The notes: generated by a model from the letters alone, not told the origin. A stretch of 64,000 nucleotides of DNA from Streptomyces tauricus (GCF_014650955.1 NZ_BMVY01000022.1:1-64000), one strand, 5' to 3'; positions 32,499 through 40,912 are shown, counted from the stretch's first letter. Numbers and translations: made by a program.

Positions 32499-32870
32499 GT
32501 GTCAGTAACTGAGCTTCAGGACCTAGTTCGTTTCCTTGAGGGCCGTTTCGCCTGTGCGCAGGCCTGCACCGAGTGCGCGAGGGCGTGTGCCCTGCGTGCG
32601 GGCCTCGCCGACATCGACGGTCCCGAGGACCAGCAACTGATCCGGCGCAAAGGCATTCTCTGCACGGAGGTCTGCGACGCGACGTGCCGTCTCCTGGCGG
32701 AGCAGGCCACGCAGTCCGAGGACGTGCTGCGCTCCCAGGTCGAGTGGTGCCGCACCGTCTGCCTCGAAACCGCCCACGTCTTCGACCTCGGCCCCGGTTC
32801 CGAGGAGGGCGCCCAGGCCTGCCGCGACTGCGCCCGTGCCTGCGCGGAATTCCTCACCCGGCTGAGGTGA
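32499..32870 (+). CDS. Cys-rich four-helix-bundle protein (copper-storage/DUF326 type)
   Basis: 123-aa protein with 12 cysteines arranged along helices: C19, C23, C26, C30; C55, C59, C63; C84, C88; C108, C111, C115. The i/i+4 and i/i+7 spacing lines the inside of a four-helix bundle, as in bacterial Csp proteins that store Cu(I). No signal peptide is visible, so it is predicted to be cytosolic (Csp3-like). GTG start at 32499; the overlapping ATG two bases earlier terminates at once. No metal regulator or transporter is adjacent. It could alternatively bind other soft metals. Confidence 0.82.
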   Translation: MSVTELQDLVRFLEGRFACAQACTECARACALRAGLADIDGPEDQQLIRRKGILCTEVCDATCRLLAEQATQSEDVLRSQVEWCRTVCLETAHVFDLGPGSEEGAQACRDCARACAEFLTRLR

Positions 32871-32939
32871 CCACCCGGCTGTGGTGACGCACCCAGCCGC
32901 GGTGGCCCGCCCGGCCCTGTCGCCGGCATTCCCTATTTC

Positions 32940-32953
32940 TGGAACACGTTCTA
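32940..32953. promoter_or_regulatory. KstR-type box upstream of acyl-CoA dehydrogenase
   Basis: TGGAACACGTTCTA matches the published KstR consensus TnnAACnnGTTnnA at every fixed position. It lies about 60 bp upstream of the GTG start at 33014, where a repressor would block transcription. KstR is the TetR-type repressor of actinobacterial sterol catabolism. No kstR gene is in this window. Confidence 0.65.
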
Positions 32954-33013
32954 CGGTGTGCGCCGTCAGGTCCGGGCGCCCGCGGCAGCGGGCCGGGGAA
33001 CCAGGGAGGCGCC

Positions 33014-34204
33014 GTGCATCTCGAATACACGCCGGAGCAGCAGCGGTTGCGCACCGAACTGCGCGCCTATTTCACCGAACTCGTACCGGACGACGTGCAC
33101 ACCCGGTACGGCGACCCGGCCGCGCAGAAGCGCTTCTACCGTGACACCATCCGCCGGCTGGGTTCCGACGGCTGGCTCGGCGTGGGCTGGCCGAAGGAGT
33201 ACGGCGGACGCGGTCTGACGCCGATGGAGCAGTTCATCTTCTTCGACGAGGCCGCCCAGGCAGGCGTACCGCTGCCGCTGATGGCGCTGAACACGGTCGG
33301 TCCGACGATCATGAAGTTCGGCACGGACGAGCAGAAGGCGTACTTCCTGCCGAGGATCCTCTCGGGCGAGATCGACTTCGCGATCGGCTACAGCGAGCCC
33401 GACGCGGGCACGGACCTGGCCGCCCTGAAGACGAGGGCGGTCAGGCAGGGCGACGAGGAGAGCGGCGAGTACACGGTCGACGGGCAGAAGATCTGGACGA
33501 CGAACGGCGACACGGCCGACTGGGTCTGGCTCGCCGTCCGCACCGACCCCGACGCCCCGCCGCACAAGGGCATCACGATGCTCCTCGTGCCGACCTCCGA
33601 CCCCGGCTACTCCTGCACCCTCATCAACACCCTCGCCTCGCACGACACCACTGCCAGCTACTACGAGAACATCCGCGTCCCCGCCTCCCGCCGCGTCGGT
33701 GAGGAGAACAAGGGCTGGCGGCTGATCACCAACCAGCTCAACCATGAACGCGTCACGCTCGCCGCCCACGGCACCATGGCCATCCGCGCCCTGCACGACG
33801 TACAGCGCTGGGCCATGGAGACCAAACTCGCCGACGGCCGCCGGGTCGCCGACCTGCCCTGGGTGCGCCGGACCCTCGCCCGGACCCACATCAGGCTCGA
33901 CGCGATGAAGCTCCTCAACTGGCAGATGGTGAACGCCGTCCAGGAAGGCACCCTCACTCCGCAGGACGCCTCCGCGGTCAAGGTGTACGGGTCCGAGGCC
34001 CGCCGCGACGCGTACGCCTGGCTCATGGAGGTGGTCGCCGTCGCGGGCGTCCTCAAGGAGGGGTCGGCGGGCGCGGTCCTCCACGGCGACCTGGAGCGCG
34101 GCTACCGCTCGGCCGTCATCTTCACCTTCGGCGGCGGCAACAACGAGATCCAGCGGGAGATCATCTCGTGGATAGGCCTGGGAATGCCGAGGGTACGGCG
34201 CTAG
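33014..34204 (+). CDS. Acyl-CoA dehydrogenase (FadE, sterol side-chain type)
   Basis: 396-aa flavoenzyme that forms the alpha-beta double bond in an acyl-CoA. Family features: FAIGYSEPDAGTDLA (flavin/substrate loop), KIWTTNGDTADWVW, the helical C-terminal domain with NQLNHERVTLA, and a FAD-binding end FTFGGGNNEIQREIISWIGLG. GTG start behind GGGAGGC. The Ser-Glu-Pro-Asp-Ala-Gly-Thr-Asp motif is typical of the heterotetrameric sterol FadE group, which normally need a partner subunit. It is convergent with the monooxygenase operon. The KstR box upstream suggests sterol-linked control. Confidence 0.9.
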   Translation: MHLEYTPEQQRLRTELRAYFTELVPDDVHTRYGDPAAQKRFYRDTIRRLGSDGWLGVGWPKEYGGRGLTPMEQFIFFDEAAQAGVPLPLMALNTVGPTIMKFGTDEQKAYFLPRILSGEIDFAIGYSEPDAGTDLAALKTRAVRQGDEESGEYTVDGQKIWTTNGDTADWVWLAVRTDPDAPPHKGITMLLVPTSDPGYSCTLINTLASHDTTASYYENIRVPASRRVGEENKGWRLITNQLNHERVTLAAHGTMAIRALHDVQRWAMETKLADGRRVADLPWVRRTLARTHIRLDAMKLLNWQMVNAVQEGTLTPQDASAVKVYGSEARRDAYAWLMEVVAVAGVLKEGSAGAVLHGDLERGYRSAVIFTFGGGNNEIQREIISWIGLGMPRVRR

Positions 34205-34289
34205 CCGATCATCGGCGGCCAGGCCGTCGGTCGGGTCCGTGTACTCGCGGAAGCCGCGCAGCAGAACCGGCGCGGGGGTGTCCGGGCCG

Positions 34290-35318
34290 TCAGATGGAGG
34301 TGCCGACGAGGAATTCGTCCTGGGCCTCGCGGACGCGCGCGGTGACGTCGTCAGCGGCGAGCGGCCGGGGCGCGGTGGCGAACAGCGCGGCCAGACCGTC
34401 GACGCCCCCGTCGGCGTGGGGCCGCCACTTCGTCACCCAGTCGTCGAGCACCCCGGCCAGCTCCGGGCGCCGCTCGATCGCGTAGCCCGTCAGCGCCTGG
34501 GTCCAGTCCTGGCTGCGGCGGGCGTCCCGGGCGAACTCGGTGCACAACTCTGCCAGGAACCGGTCCCCGTTGGCCTCGGCCAGCTGCCCGAACACCTCGT
34601 CGACCAGGGTGTCCACCGCGGGTTTGACCACGAGATTGAGTCCGGCGAAGGCCTCACCCCAGTCGTACGCGATCAGGAGGTGTTCCAGGGTCTGCCGCAG
34701 CGGCTGCCACGCGGGACCGTCCTCCCAGGCCCGGCGGGCTGTGGCGGTCCGCGCCAGGTCGTCGGCATGCGCGTCGGCCAGCACCCTGGTCCAGTAGGCG
34801 ATCCGCTGGATCCGGCGCATCTCGTCGGCGGCCTGGAAATGGGCACAGTTGGTGATGTACGACGAGGGCGCCATCTGCCCGACGTACAGGCCGACCATCT
34901 GCAGTACGTGCAGCGGGAAGCGCAAGGGGACGAACAGCGTCCGTAACGTGTCCACCCAGCCGGGGTCCAGCGCCGTCGCGGAGTCGTTCTCCTCGTACCG
35001 GTCGACGAGCGCGTCCAGGTAGATCTCGCGGTCGTGCTGGAGCGCGACATAGTCGCGGTAGGTCAGCTTGGCGGGGTCGCGGAAACCCTCCCAGTCATCC
35101 ACCTGAAGGGGCGATCCCTCCCGGTGCGCGAGGTACCACTGGTTCAGCGTCCACTCGGGGTCCATCTCGAACGGGACCGGATCGCGCCGGAAGTGGTAGT
35201 GGAACCTGCCGGTGACCACCTCGTACGGTGTCGGCCGGCGCCGGACGTCGCCGAACATGCTCCACGTCTTCTGCTGCCGCCTGGTCGATGCGTTCGACGC
35301 GTTCGATGCACTGGTCAC
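34290..35318 (-). CDS. Multicomponent aromatic/alkene monooxygenase, hydroxylase beta subunit (TmoE-like)
   Basis: 342-aa helical protein of the diiron-hydroxylase beta family. Matches to toluene monooxygenase beta chains include WSMFGDVRRRPTPYEVVT, RRDPVPFEMDP, QMVGLYVGQMAPSSYITN, AADEMRRIQRIAYWT and LVVKPAVDTLV. It lacks metal ligands and stabilises the (alpha-beta-gamma)2 hydroxylase. GTG 35318 follows the effector stop by a few bases. The N-terminus has a 3-residue Ala-Ser-Asn repeat encoded by a 9-bp DNA repeat. Last gene of the operon; unlike alpha and gamma, it is intact. Confidence 0.92.
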   Translation of the reverse strand: MTSASNASNASTRRQQKTWSMFGDVRRRPTPYEVVTGRFHYHFRRDPVPFEMDPEWTLNQWYLAHREGSPLQVDDWEGFRDPAKLTYRDYVALQHDREIYLDALVDRYEENDSATALDPGWVDTLRTLFVPLRFPLHVLQMVGLYVGQMAPSSYITNCAHFQAADEMRRIQRIAYWTRVLADAHADDLARTATARRAWEDGPAWQPLRQTLEHLLIAYDWGEAFAGLNLVVKPAVDTLVDEVFGQLAEANGDRFLAELCTEFARDARRSQDWTQALTGYAIERRPELAGVLDDWVTKWRPHADGGVDGLAALFATAPRPLAADDVTARVREAQDEFLVGTSI

Positions 35319-35321
35319 GGC

Positions 35322-35693
35322 TCAGTCCTGCCTCTCCAGGTACCAGACCAACTGCTCCTCGGTCTGCTTGAGGCGCCCGGCGAACGCCGCCAGCGCGGGC
35401 TCCAGTTCGCTCAGCCGGAACGCCCGGCCCAGCTCCTCCTCCAGGCTCACGCGGGTCAGCACGCACCGCCGGGGCACGCTGATCCGCACGTAACCGCCCT
35501 GATCGTCCACGACCACCTCGGCGTCGGGATTGTCCCGCTCGATCGCGGCGGCCACCGCCTCCGCGAGGTCCCCGTCGATGCCCCGGATCACGGGTCCCAC
35601 CAGCTTCTCGGCGACGGCGACGGCGGCGGTGACGGCGGCGGCGTCCGCGTCCGCGTCCGCGTAGGTATGGGTGCCTGTGTCAGGTGCGGTCAT
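35322..35693 (-). CDS. Monooxygenase effector/coupling protein (MmoB/DmpM/TmoD family)
   Basis: 123-aa small regulatory subunit that binds the hydroxylase and controls oxygen activation. The conserved core is VGPVIRGIDGDLAEAVAAAIERDNPDAEVVVDDQGGYVRISVP, followed by LEEELGRAF. It is preceded by a variable Ala/Asp-rich N-terminus encoded in part by a GCGTCC hexamer repeat (about 35638-35662). ATG 35693 is the likely start; it lies 11 bp after the ferredoxin stop. Essential for catalysis in characterised systems. Confidence 0.9.
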   Translation of the reverse strand: MTAPDTGTHTYADADADAAAVTAAVAVAEKLVGPVIRGIDGDLAEAVAAAIERDNPDAEVVVDDQGGYVRISVPRRCVLTRVSLEEELGRAFRLSELEPALAAFAGRLKQTEEQLVWYLERQD

Positions 35694-35703
35694 CGTCTCG
35701 TCC

Positions 35704-36075
35704 TCACGTCTCTCGGCAGCGGTGGTGGTGCGCCTCGCCGTCCTGTGGGATCCCGATCCGCACCGCACCCGCGTCGGTGGCCCGGACCGGATAGCGGTAG
35801 AGCCGGCATCCGGACGGGTTGACGCCCGCGCCGGAACCCAGGTCGAACTCCCAGCCGTGCCCCGAGCAGGTCAGGGTGCCCTCCTCCTCGTCCCACTTGC
35901 CGTACGCCAGCGGGAAATCCTGGTGCGGGCACACCCCTTGGTACGCGGCGAAGGACCCGTCGACGTGGTGCACGACGAGTACCCGTTCACCTGCCACCTC
36001 GGCCTCCACGAGATCGCCCTCCCACAACCCCTCGGCCTCCGGCACGTCGAACCAGCGCACCGGAGCCTCGCTCAT
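35704..36075 (-). CDS. Rieske-type ferredoxin of the monooxygenase (TmoC-like)
   Basis: 123-aa [2Fe-2S] electron carrier. Rieske ligands are C49 and H51 (VCPHQDFPL) and C70 and H73 (TCSGHGWEF). It passes electrons from an NADH reductase to the diiron hydroxylase. Its ATG at 36075 overlaps the original stop codon of the gamma subunit (ATGA), which supports the corrected gamma reading frame. No reductase gene is found in the operon, so a remote one must serve. Confidence 0.93.
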   Translation of the reverse strand: MSEAPVRWFDVPEAEGLWEGDLVEAEVAGERVLVVHHVDGSFAAYQGVCPHQDFPLAYGKWDEEEGTLTCSGHGWEFDLGSGAGVNPSGCRLYRYPVRATDAGAVRIGIPQDGEAHHHRCRET

Positions 36076-36319
36076 GACGCGTACCCCACGACCACCACGT
36101 CCAGTGGCTTCACACCCGCGCTCACCACCGTGGCGTCGTCGGGCAGCGTCCTCCCGTCGTGCCGGACCGCAGCGGCCGGTCCCGTGCCGCCACCCGGTGG
36201 TCGACCACATGGTGGGCCACCTTGTCGGCGACCACGGTCATCGGGTCCCCGTCGTCCACCGGTACCAGCAGCACCACCAAGTCCCCCTCGAACAGGGCCT
36301 GCAGAGGAAACAGCGCCAT
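36072..36319 (-). pseudogene. Monooxygenase gamma subunit (TmoB-like), one-base deletion
   Basis: From ATG 36319 the frame starts FPLQALFEGDLVVLLVPVDD...VADKVAHHVVDHRVAARDRPLR, matching the TmoB fold, then runs into unrelated codons. Changing frame by one base near 36167-36168 restores VRHDGRTLPDDATVVSAG VKPLDVVVVGYAS and a stop that overlaps the ferredoxin ATG. Length is 248 nt, one short of 83 codons (TmoB is 84 aa). A single missing G in a GG(G)TCC context explains it: either a sequencing/assembly error or an inactivating mutation. Confidence 0.8.
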
Positions 36320-36401
36320 CGCCGAGCCTTCCCTTCCGTACCCTTGCGTGCCCCTCGGTTCCCGTCCGTCTCCCTCGGTACCGCAGCCGTCGGACCCGGT
36401 G

Positions 36402-37920
36402 TCAGCCGTGGGTGGCGGTGCGGTCGCGCGGCGCGGCATGCGCCCAGGCGTAGTCGGTGGCGTCCCGGCCCATCTCCTCGGGCGACAGCCCCATGTAGGC
36501 CAGCGCGCCCTCCATCGTCGGCGGCTGGATCTGCCCGCCGAGGAACCGGTCGATGATGGTGGTGTGCCCCTGGAACCGCCGGGGAGCCTGTTCGAAGACC
36601 CACTGGCAGGGCGCGGAGCAGAAGACGTACCGGCGCCCGTCCCGGTCGAGGACCCTCGGCAGCGGGCTGGCGAGTTTGCCCGCCCGGTACCCGGCGGGCG
36701 CCACCACCGGGACGTGACACAGGTTGCAGATCATCGGGAACGTCTCGGGCAGGGTGGCCTCCGGACGCCCTTCCCTGAGGTTGGTGGCGATGACGTCCCA
36801 GTGCCCGCCGAAGTTGTCGTGCCAGCCCGGGTACTTCTCTTCGAGCCAGTCCCGCTCCTCGGGAGCGACACCCGCGTCGGGGTTCCACCAGACGGTCGGG
36901 CGCCAGTACCAGATGCCGAGCTGCAGGGCGTGGTGGTACCAGTCGAGTTCCGGCAGGAAGTGCTCGTCCCAGTACCAGGGCTTCTCCAGGCCGAAGTCGC
37001 GGAACTGGTCCAGGAACTGCTTGCAGATCCACTCCCGCATGAACTCCTTGAACGAGTGGCCGCGGTGCTCCAGCGGTGTGTAGTAGTCCATCGACAGCCC
37101 GGTCAGCAGCGCGAAGAGCCGCCACGACCGCCAGAACATGTGGTCCACCAGTTGCTGGGCGACATCCTTGCGGCCGTGCTCCACCAGGAGCTTGATCGTC
37201 GGTTCCCCCTGCTGGGAGTGCCGGGCCTCGTCGGTCTGGATCGAGGAGATCAGCGCTCCGAAGTCCACGTCCCCGACCTTCACTGGCGTCCGCGGCCATC
37301 CCGAGGAACTGCAGGTTGGTGAACCCGGTCTCGAAGGTGAAGGTCAGCTGGACGGCCGTGGACACCGCGTCGTTCGCGGTGAACATGTCGTCGAACAGGC
37401 TGCGGGCGGCGACCGCGCCCCACTCGTTCGTGTGCAGGGCCTTGTGCGCCCAGTCGGCCCGCGGCTCCTTGGCCAGCAGCCCGTACGGGAAGTAGGTCTG
37501 GATCTGGCCGTGGCGCATCTCGTCGAGGGTGCCGAAGGTCGCCATGTTCCGCCATGCCGCCGCACGCCCGAACCGGCCCATCCGGGACTCCGCGAGACTC
37601 GCCAGGTACTCCGGGATCGCGATCACGCCGTAGTGCGCGATGATCGCCGACTTCCAGCCCGGGTCCAGCTGTTCGTACACCTTCGACCGCCCGATGACGG
37701 CGTTGACCGCGTATACACCGGCGTCCTTGCCGTACTGGTTGTGCACGTACTCCGGGTACGTGACCTTGTACGGCTCGTCCCACACCCACCACGCCTCGGC
37801 CGGCAGCCCGAAGCCGTCGGACAGCTCGGCCGGCCAGGCCTCCTCCTCCTTGACGTAGGACAGGGACCAGTTCATGTCACGGGTGAGGTCGTACCACTCG
37901 GAACGGGCAAGACGCGGCAT
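36402..37920 (-). pseudogene. Monooxygenase hydroxylase alpha subunit (TmoA-like), one-base insertion
   Basis: Catalytic diiron subunit. From ATG 37920 the frame matches TmoA through EEEAWP, YGVIAIPEYLAS (Fe-ligand Glu), DEMRHGQ (Glu, His), FETGFTN (Glu) and GMAADA, then loses homology. An adjacent frame continues at once with VKVGDVDFGALISSIQTDEARHSQ (last Glu and His) to the end near DYAWAHAA. The total, 1519 nt, is one more than 506 codons; one extra base at about 37284 explains it. As read, the protein would lack the second half of the iron site. Intact, it would hydroxylate an aromatic or alkene. Confidence 0.88.
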
Positions 37921-38062
37921 GTGCCGTCTCCCTTCCTACGGAGCGCCGGCTCGTACCACCGGCCTGTGCCGATCGGTGACGTCTCTTCATGGCTATCACC
38001 ACGACGGTGCCCGCGCCATATGCAAGCCGCTCGGCACATACGGCAGTTACGGTGAACACATG

Positions 38063-38122
38063 GGCGTGGAGCACACAGGTGTGGAGCCCACAGGCGTGCA
38101 GCACACGTGCGTAAAGCACACG
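38063..38122 (+). repeat. Four tandem 15-bp repeats
   Basis: GGCGTGGAGCACACA, GGTGTGGAGCCCACA, GGCGTGCAGCACACG and TGCGTAAAGCACACG abut without gaps. Being a multiple of three, they read as a five-residue repeat in one frame, but the frame shows no other coding character. A similar CACACAGGTG vocabulary recurs at 53590-53690. Confidence 0.75.
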
Positions 38123-38165
38123 GGAGACCCGGGTCTCTTCGGCCGGGACTGCGCTGCTGCTGTGG

Positions 38166-38341
38166 GGTCCACCGCGCCGAGATCGACTCCTATCTGCACG
38201 TCCTGCGCCGCTCCGGCTTCCGGCTCACGGACGCGCAGACCGCCCGTCCACCCGCCGCTGGTCCCGGCACGGGCCCTGTTGTGGCGCTGGGTGGCGCAGA
38301 CCGCGTACGCCTCACTGCCGCCCCACGCCCATGAGTTGTAG
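38166..38341 (+). pseudogene. Short degraded gene fragment, identity unknown
   Basis: One frame reads AEIDSYLHVLRRSGFRLTDAQ and, after a one-base shift near 38245, another reads PLVPARALLWRWVAQTAYASLPPHA to a stop at 38341. Both pieces look like real globular protein rather than GC-rich noise. I cannot assign a family. It may be the 3' remnant of a gene eroded beside the monooxygenase operon. Confidence 0.3.
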
Positions 38342-38575
38342 GGAAGATCCGTACGGTCGCCCTACGCGGTGAGCCGTCGGCTACGCCCCACAGGCACCGT
38401 GCTGCGCTGCGTTCCCGCACGTCTGCGCTGGCAACTGCCGCCCAAACACATTATCCGCGCCATGTCACGGCTCGGCCCCGGCTCGCGCCCGGCACCGTAC
38501 AAAGTCGGACCATAGCTCGTCATACTGGGCGGGCCAGGGGAGGGCGGGTCCGGACGACGGGGGCGATCGCGGCAG

Positions 38576-40912
38576 ATGGGGGAGACCAGGCTCATCCAGG
38601 GCCGGTACCGATTGCTCGACCTGATCGGTCGAGGCGGCATGGGCGAGGTGTGGCGGGCCCGGGACGAGTCGCTGGGCAGGCAGGTCGCCGTCAAGTGCCT
38701 CAAACCGCTGGGTCATCATCACGAGAACGCGTTCACGCGGGTCCTGCGGGAGCGGTTCCGGCGCGAGGCGCGGGTGGCGGCGGCCCTCCAGCACCGCGGG
38801 GTGACCGTCGTGCACGACTTCGGGGAGTCCGACGGCGTCCTGTTCCTGGTGATGGAGTTGCTCGACGGACGCAATCTGAGCCAGCTGCTGGAGGACAACC
38901 GGCAGCATCCGCTGCCGGTCGGGGACGTCGTGGACGTCGCCGAACAGGTCGCCGCGGCCCTCGCCTACACGCATCAGCAGGGCATCGTGCACCGTGATCT
39001 GAAGCCCGCCAACATCATGCGGCTGGGCGACGGGACGGTGAAGATCTGCGACTTCGGTATCGCCCGCCTCGGCCACGACATCGGCTTCACCTCGCGACTG
39101 ACCGGCACAGGCATCGCGATGGGCACCCCGCACTACATGTCCCCCGAGCAGATCGGCGGCACCGAGGTCGACCGGCGCAGCGACCTCTACTCCTTCGGCT
39201 GCGTGCTGTACGAGATCGCCACCGGGGCCCCGCCGTTCGACCTCGACGACGCGTGGGCGGTCCTGGTCGGACACCGCGACACACCACCCGAGCCGCCGCG
39301 AAGCCACCGGCCCGAACTCCCCGAGTTCCTGGACCGGATCATCCTCGACCTGCTGGCCAAGGACCCCGAACGGCGACCGCACGACGCCCGCGAACTGGGA
39401 CAGCGGATCGGCGCCGGCCGCACCACACCCGCGTACGTGCCGACCATGGTGTCCGCGCCGCTCCGACCCGAGGCGGTGAAGTGGCCCGAAGTACGGGAGT
39501 GGCCCGAGGTACGGGAGTGGCCCGAGGTACGGGAGTGGCCGGAGGCGGCGGGACGCCCCGAGCCGGTGGAGCGGCCTGTCTCGCGCGAGGCCCGTCTGCC
39601 GTCCTGGACCCGCGGCATGACCACCGGCCACAAGGCGACCGGAACCGCCGCGGGACTGCGCGCCACCCCGCCGGACGCAGCAGCGGGCCTCACCGGCGAC
39701 TGGATCGCCCGCACCGACACCCGCGGCGCCCCGGACCCGGTGCCCGCCGAACGTCCCACCCCGTCGCCTGAGTTGCTCACCGCACTCACCGGCCGCCACA
39801 ACGCCGGGCTGAGCCTCGGTCGGCTGAGCCGCTGGTCGGAGGCGGGCGAGGTGCACCGCGCCGTCGCCGCCGAACGCGAGCACGCCCTGGGCCCCGACCA
39901 CCCCGACACCCTGGCCAGTCGCTACGAGGTCGGCTTCACCCTCAGCCGCACGGGCCGCCCCGCCGACGCGCTGCGCGAGTACACGCACGTGGCCCGCACC
40001 AGGGAGCACGTGCTCGGCCCCGAGCACCCGGACACCCTGGCGGCCCGCCAGGAAATGGCTTACGTACTGGGTCAGTTGGGGCGTCACTTCGAGGCGCACC
40101 AGGTCTATACGGGTGTGCTCGCCACCCGGGAGCGCGCGATGGGCCCCGACCACCCGGACACCCTGCGCTGCCGCCACAACCTCGCCTTCAACCTCAGCAG
40201 GCTCGGGCGCCTCGAGGACTCGTACCGGATGGCGAGCGAGGTGGCCGAGGCCCGCGCCCGCGTGCTCGGCGCGAACCATCCCGACACCCTCGTCACCCGG
40301 TACGAAGTCGCCTACGCGCTCGGCCAGTTGGGGCGCTGGACCGAAGCGCTGGGCACCTACCAGGAGGTCGCCGCGGCCCGGGCGCAGGCGCTCGGACCCG
40401 ACCATCCGGACACGCTCGCCGCCCGCTACGAGGTCGGCATCAGCCTCGGCAGGCTCGGGCACAGCGCGCAGGCCCTGGAGCTGTACCGGGGACTCATCGA
40501 CGACCGGACCCGCGTGCACGGGCCCGCCCATCCCGAGACCCTGCGCGCCCGGCACGGCCTCGGCGTCAACCTCGGGCGGCTCGGCCGGTGGGAGGAGGCG
40601 CTCGCCGAGTCCCGTGACGTGTGCGCCATCCGGGAGCGGGTCCTCGGGCCCGACCACCCGGACACCCTGGTGAGCCGACGCGAGGTCGCCGTCGGGCTCG
40701 GCTGGCTCGGCCGGTGGGGAGACGCGCTCGCGGAGTACCGGCAGGTGGCCGGGGCCCGTGAGCGGGTGCTCGGCGCCGACCATCCCGATGCCCTGGCCAG
40801 CCGCAACGACGAGGCCCACTGCCTGGAGCAGCTGGGGCGGGCGGGGGAGGCGGCGGAACTGTACCGGAGGGTGGCCGCGTTGCGGCAGCAGCGGGCCTCC
40901 GGGGCGTACTGA
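38576..40912 (+). CDS. Soluble Ser/Thr protein kinase with C-terminal TPR array
   Basis: 778-aa Hanks-type kinase: Gly loop IGRGGMGEVW, Lys40, catalytic HRDLKPAN (139-146), DFG (159-161), activation segment ending MSPEQ, kinase end near residue 280. A Pro-rich linker contains a tandem 6-residue WPEVRE repeat (DNA 39481-39552, 18-bp unit). From about residue 400, some nine 42-residue tetratricopeptide repeats carry the linker GPDHPDTL eight times. There is no membrane helix or PASTA domain, unlike PknB. The TPRs probably recruit protein partners or substrates. The target is unknown. Confidence 0.93.
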   Translation: MGETRLIQGRYRLLDLIGRGGMGEVWRARDESLGRQVAVKCLKPLGHHHENAFTRVLRERFRREARVAAALQHRGVTVVHDFGESDGVLFLVMELLDGRNLSQLLEDNRQHPLPVGDVVDVAEQVAAALAYTHQQGIVHRDLKPANIMRLGDGTVKICDFGIARLGHDIGFTSRLTGTGIAMGTPHYMSPEQIGGTEVDRRSDLYSFGCVLYEIATGAPPFDLDDAWAVLVGHRDTPPEPPRSHRPELPEFLDRIILDLLAKDPERRPHDARELGQRIGAGRTTPAYVPTMVSAPLRPEAVKWPEVREWPEVREWPEVREWPEAAGRPEPVERPVSREARLPSWTRGMTTGHKATGTAAGLRATPPDAAAGLTGDWIARTDTRGAPDPVPAERPTPSPELLTALTGRHNAGLSLGRLSRWSEAGEVHRAVAAEREHALGPDHPDTLASRYEVGFTLSRTGRPADALREYTHVARTREHVLGPEHPDTLAARQEMAYVLGQLGRHFEAHQVYTGVLATRERAMGPDHPDTLRCRHNLAFNLSRLGRLEDSYRMASEVAEARARVLGANHPDTLVTRYEVAYALGQLGRWTEALGTYQEVAAARAQALGPDHPDTLAARYEVGISLGRLGHSAQALELYRGLIDDRTRVHGPAHPETLRARHGLGVNLGRLGRWEEALAESRDVCAIRERVLGPDHPDTLVSRREVAVGLGWLGRWGDALAEYRQVAGARERVLGADHPDALASRNDEAHCLEQLGRAGEAAELYRRVAALRQQRASGAY
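39481..39552 (+). repeat. 18-bp tandem repeat inside kinase linker
   Basis: Three near-identical copies of GTGGCCCGAGGTACGGGA and a degenerate fourth encode WPEVRE repeats between the kinase and TPR domains. Likely length-variable between strains. Confidence 0.75.

Larger units (their letters stand above)
37921..38575. other. Divergent intergenic region between monooxygenase operon and Ser/Thr kinase
   Basis: 655 bp without an intact gene. It contains four tandem 15-bp repeats (38063-38122) and a short protein-like remnant (38166-38341), both listed, plus presumably the promoters of both flanking units. Confidence 0.55.

Noticed and set aside
37270-37300. Programmed ribosomal frameshift in the monooxygenase alpha gene
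   Set aside because: No slippery heptamer or downstream structure is apparent at the junction, and no family member is known to use one; a plain one-base indel is simpler.
38063-38122. CRISPR-like array
   Set aside because: The units are contiguous 15-bp tandem repeats without spacers and there are no cas genes.
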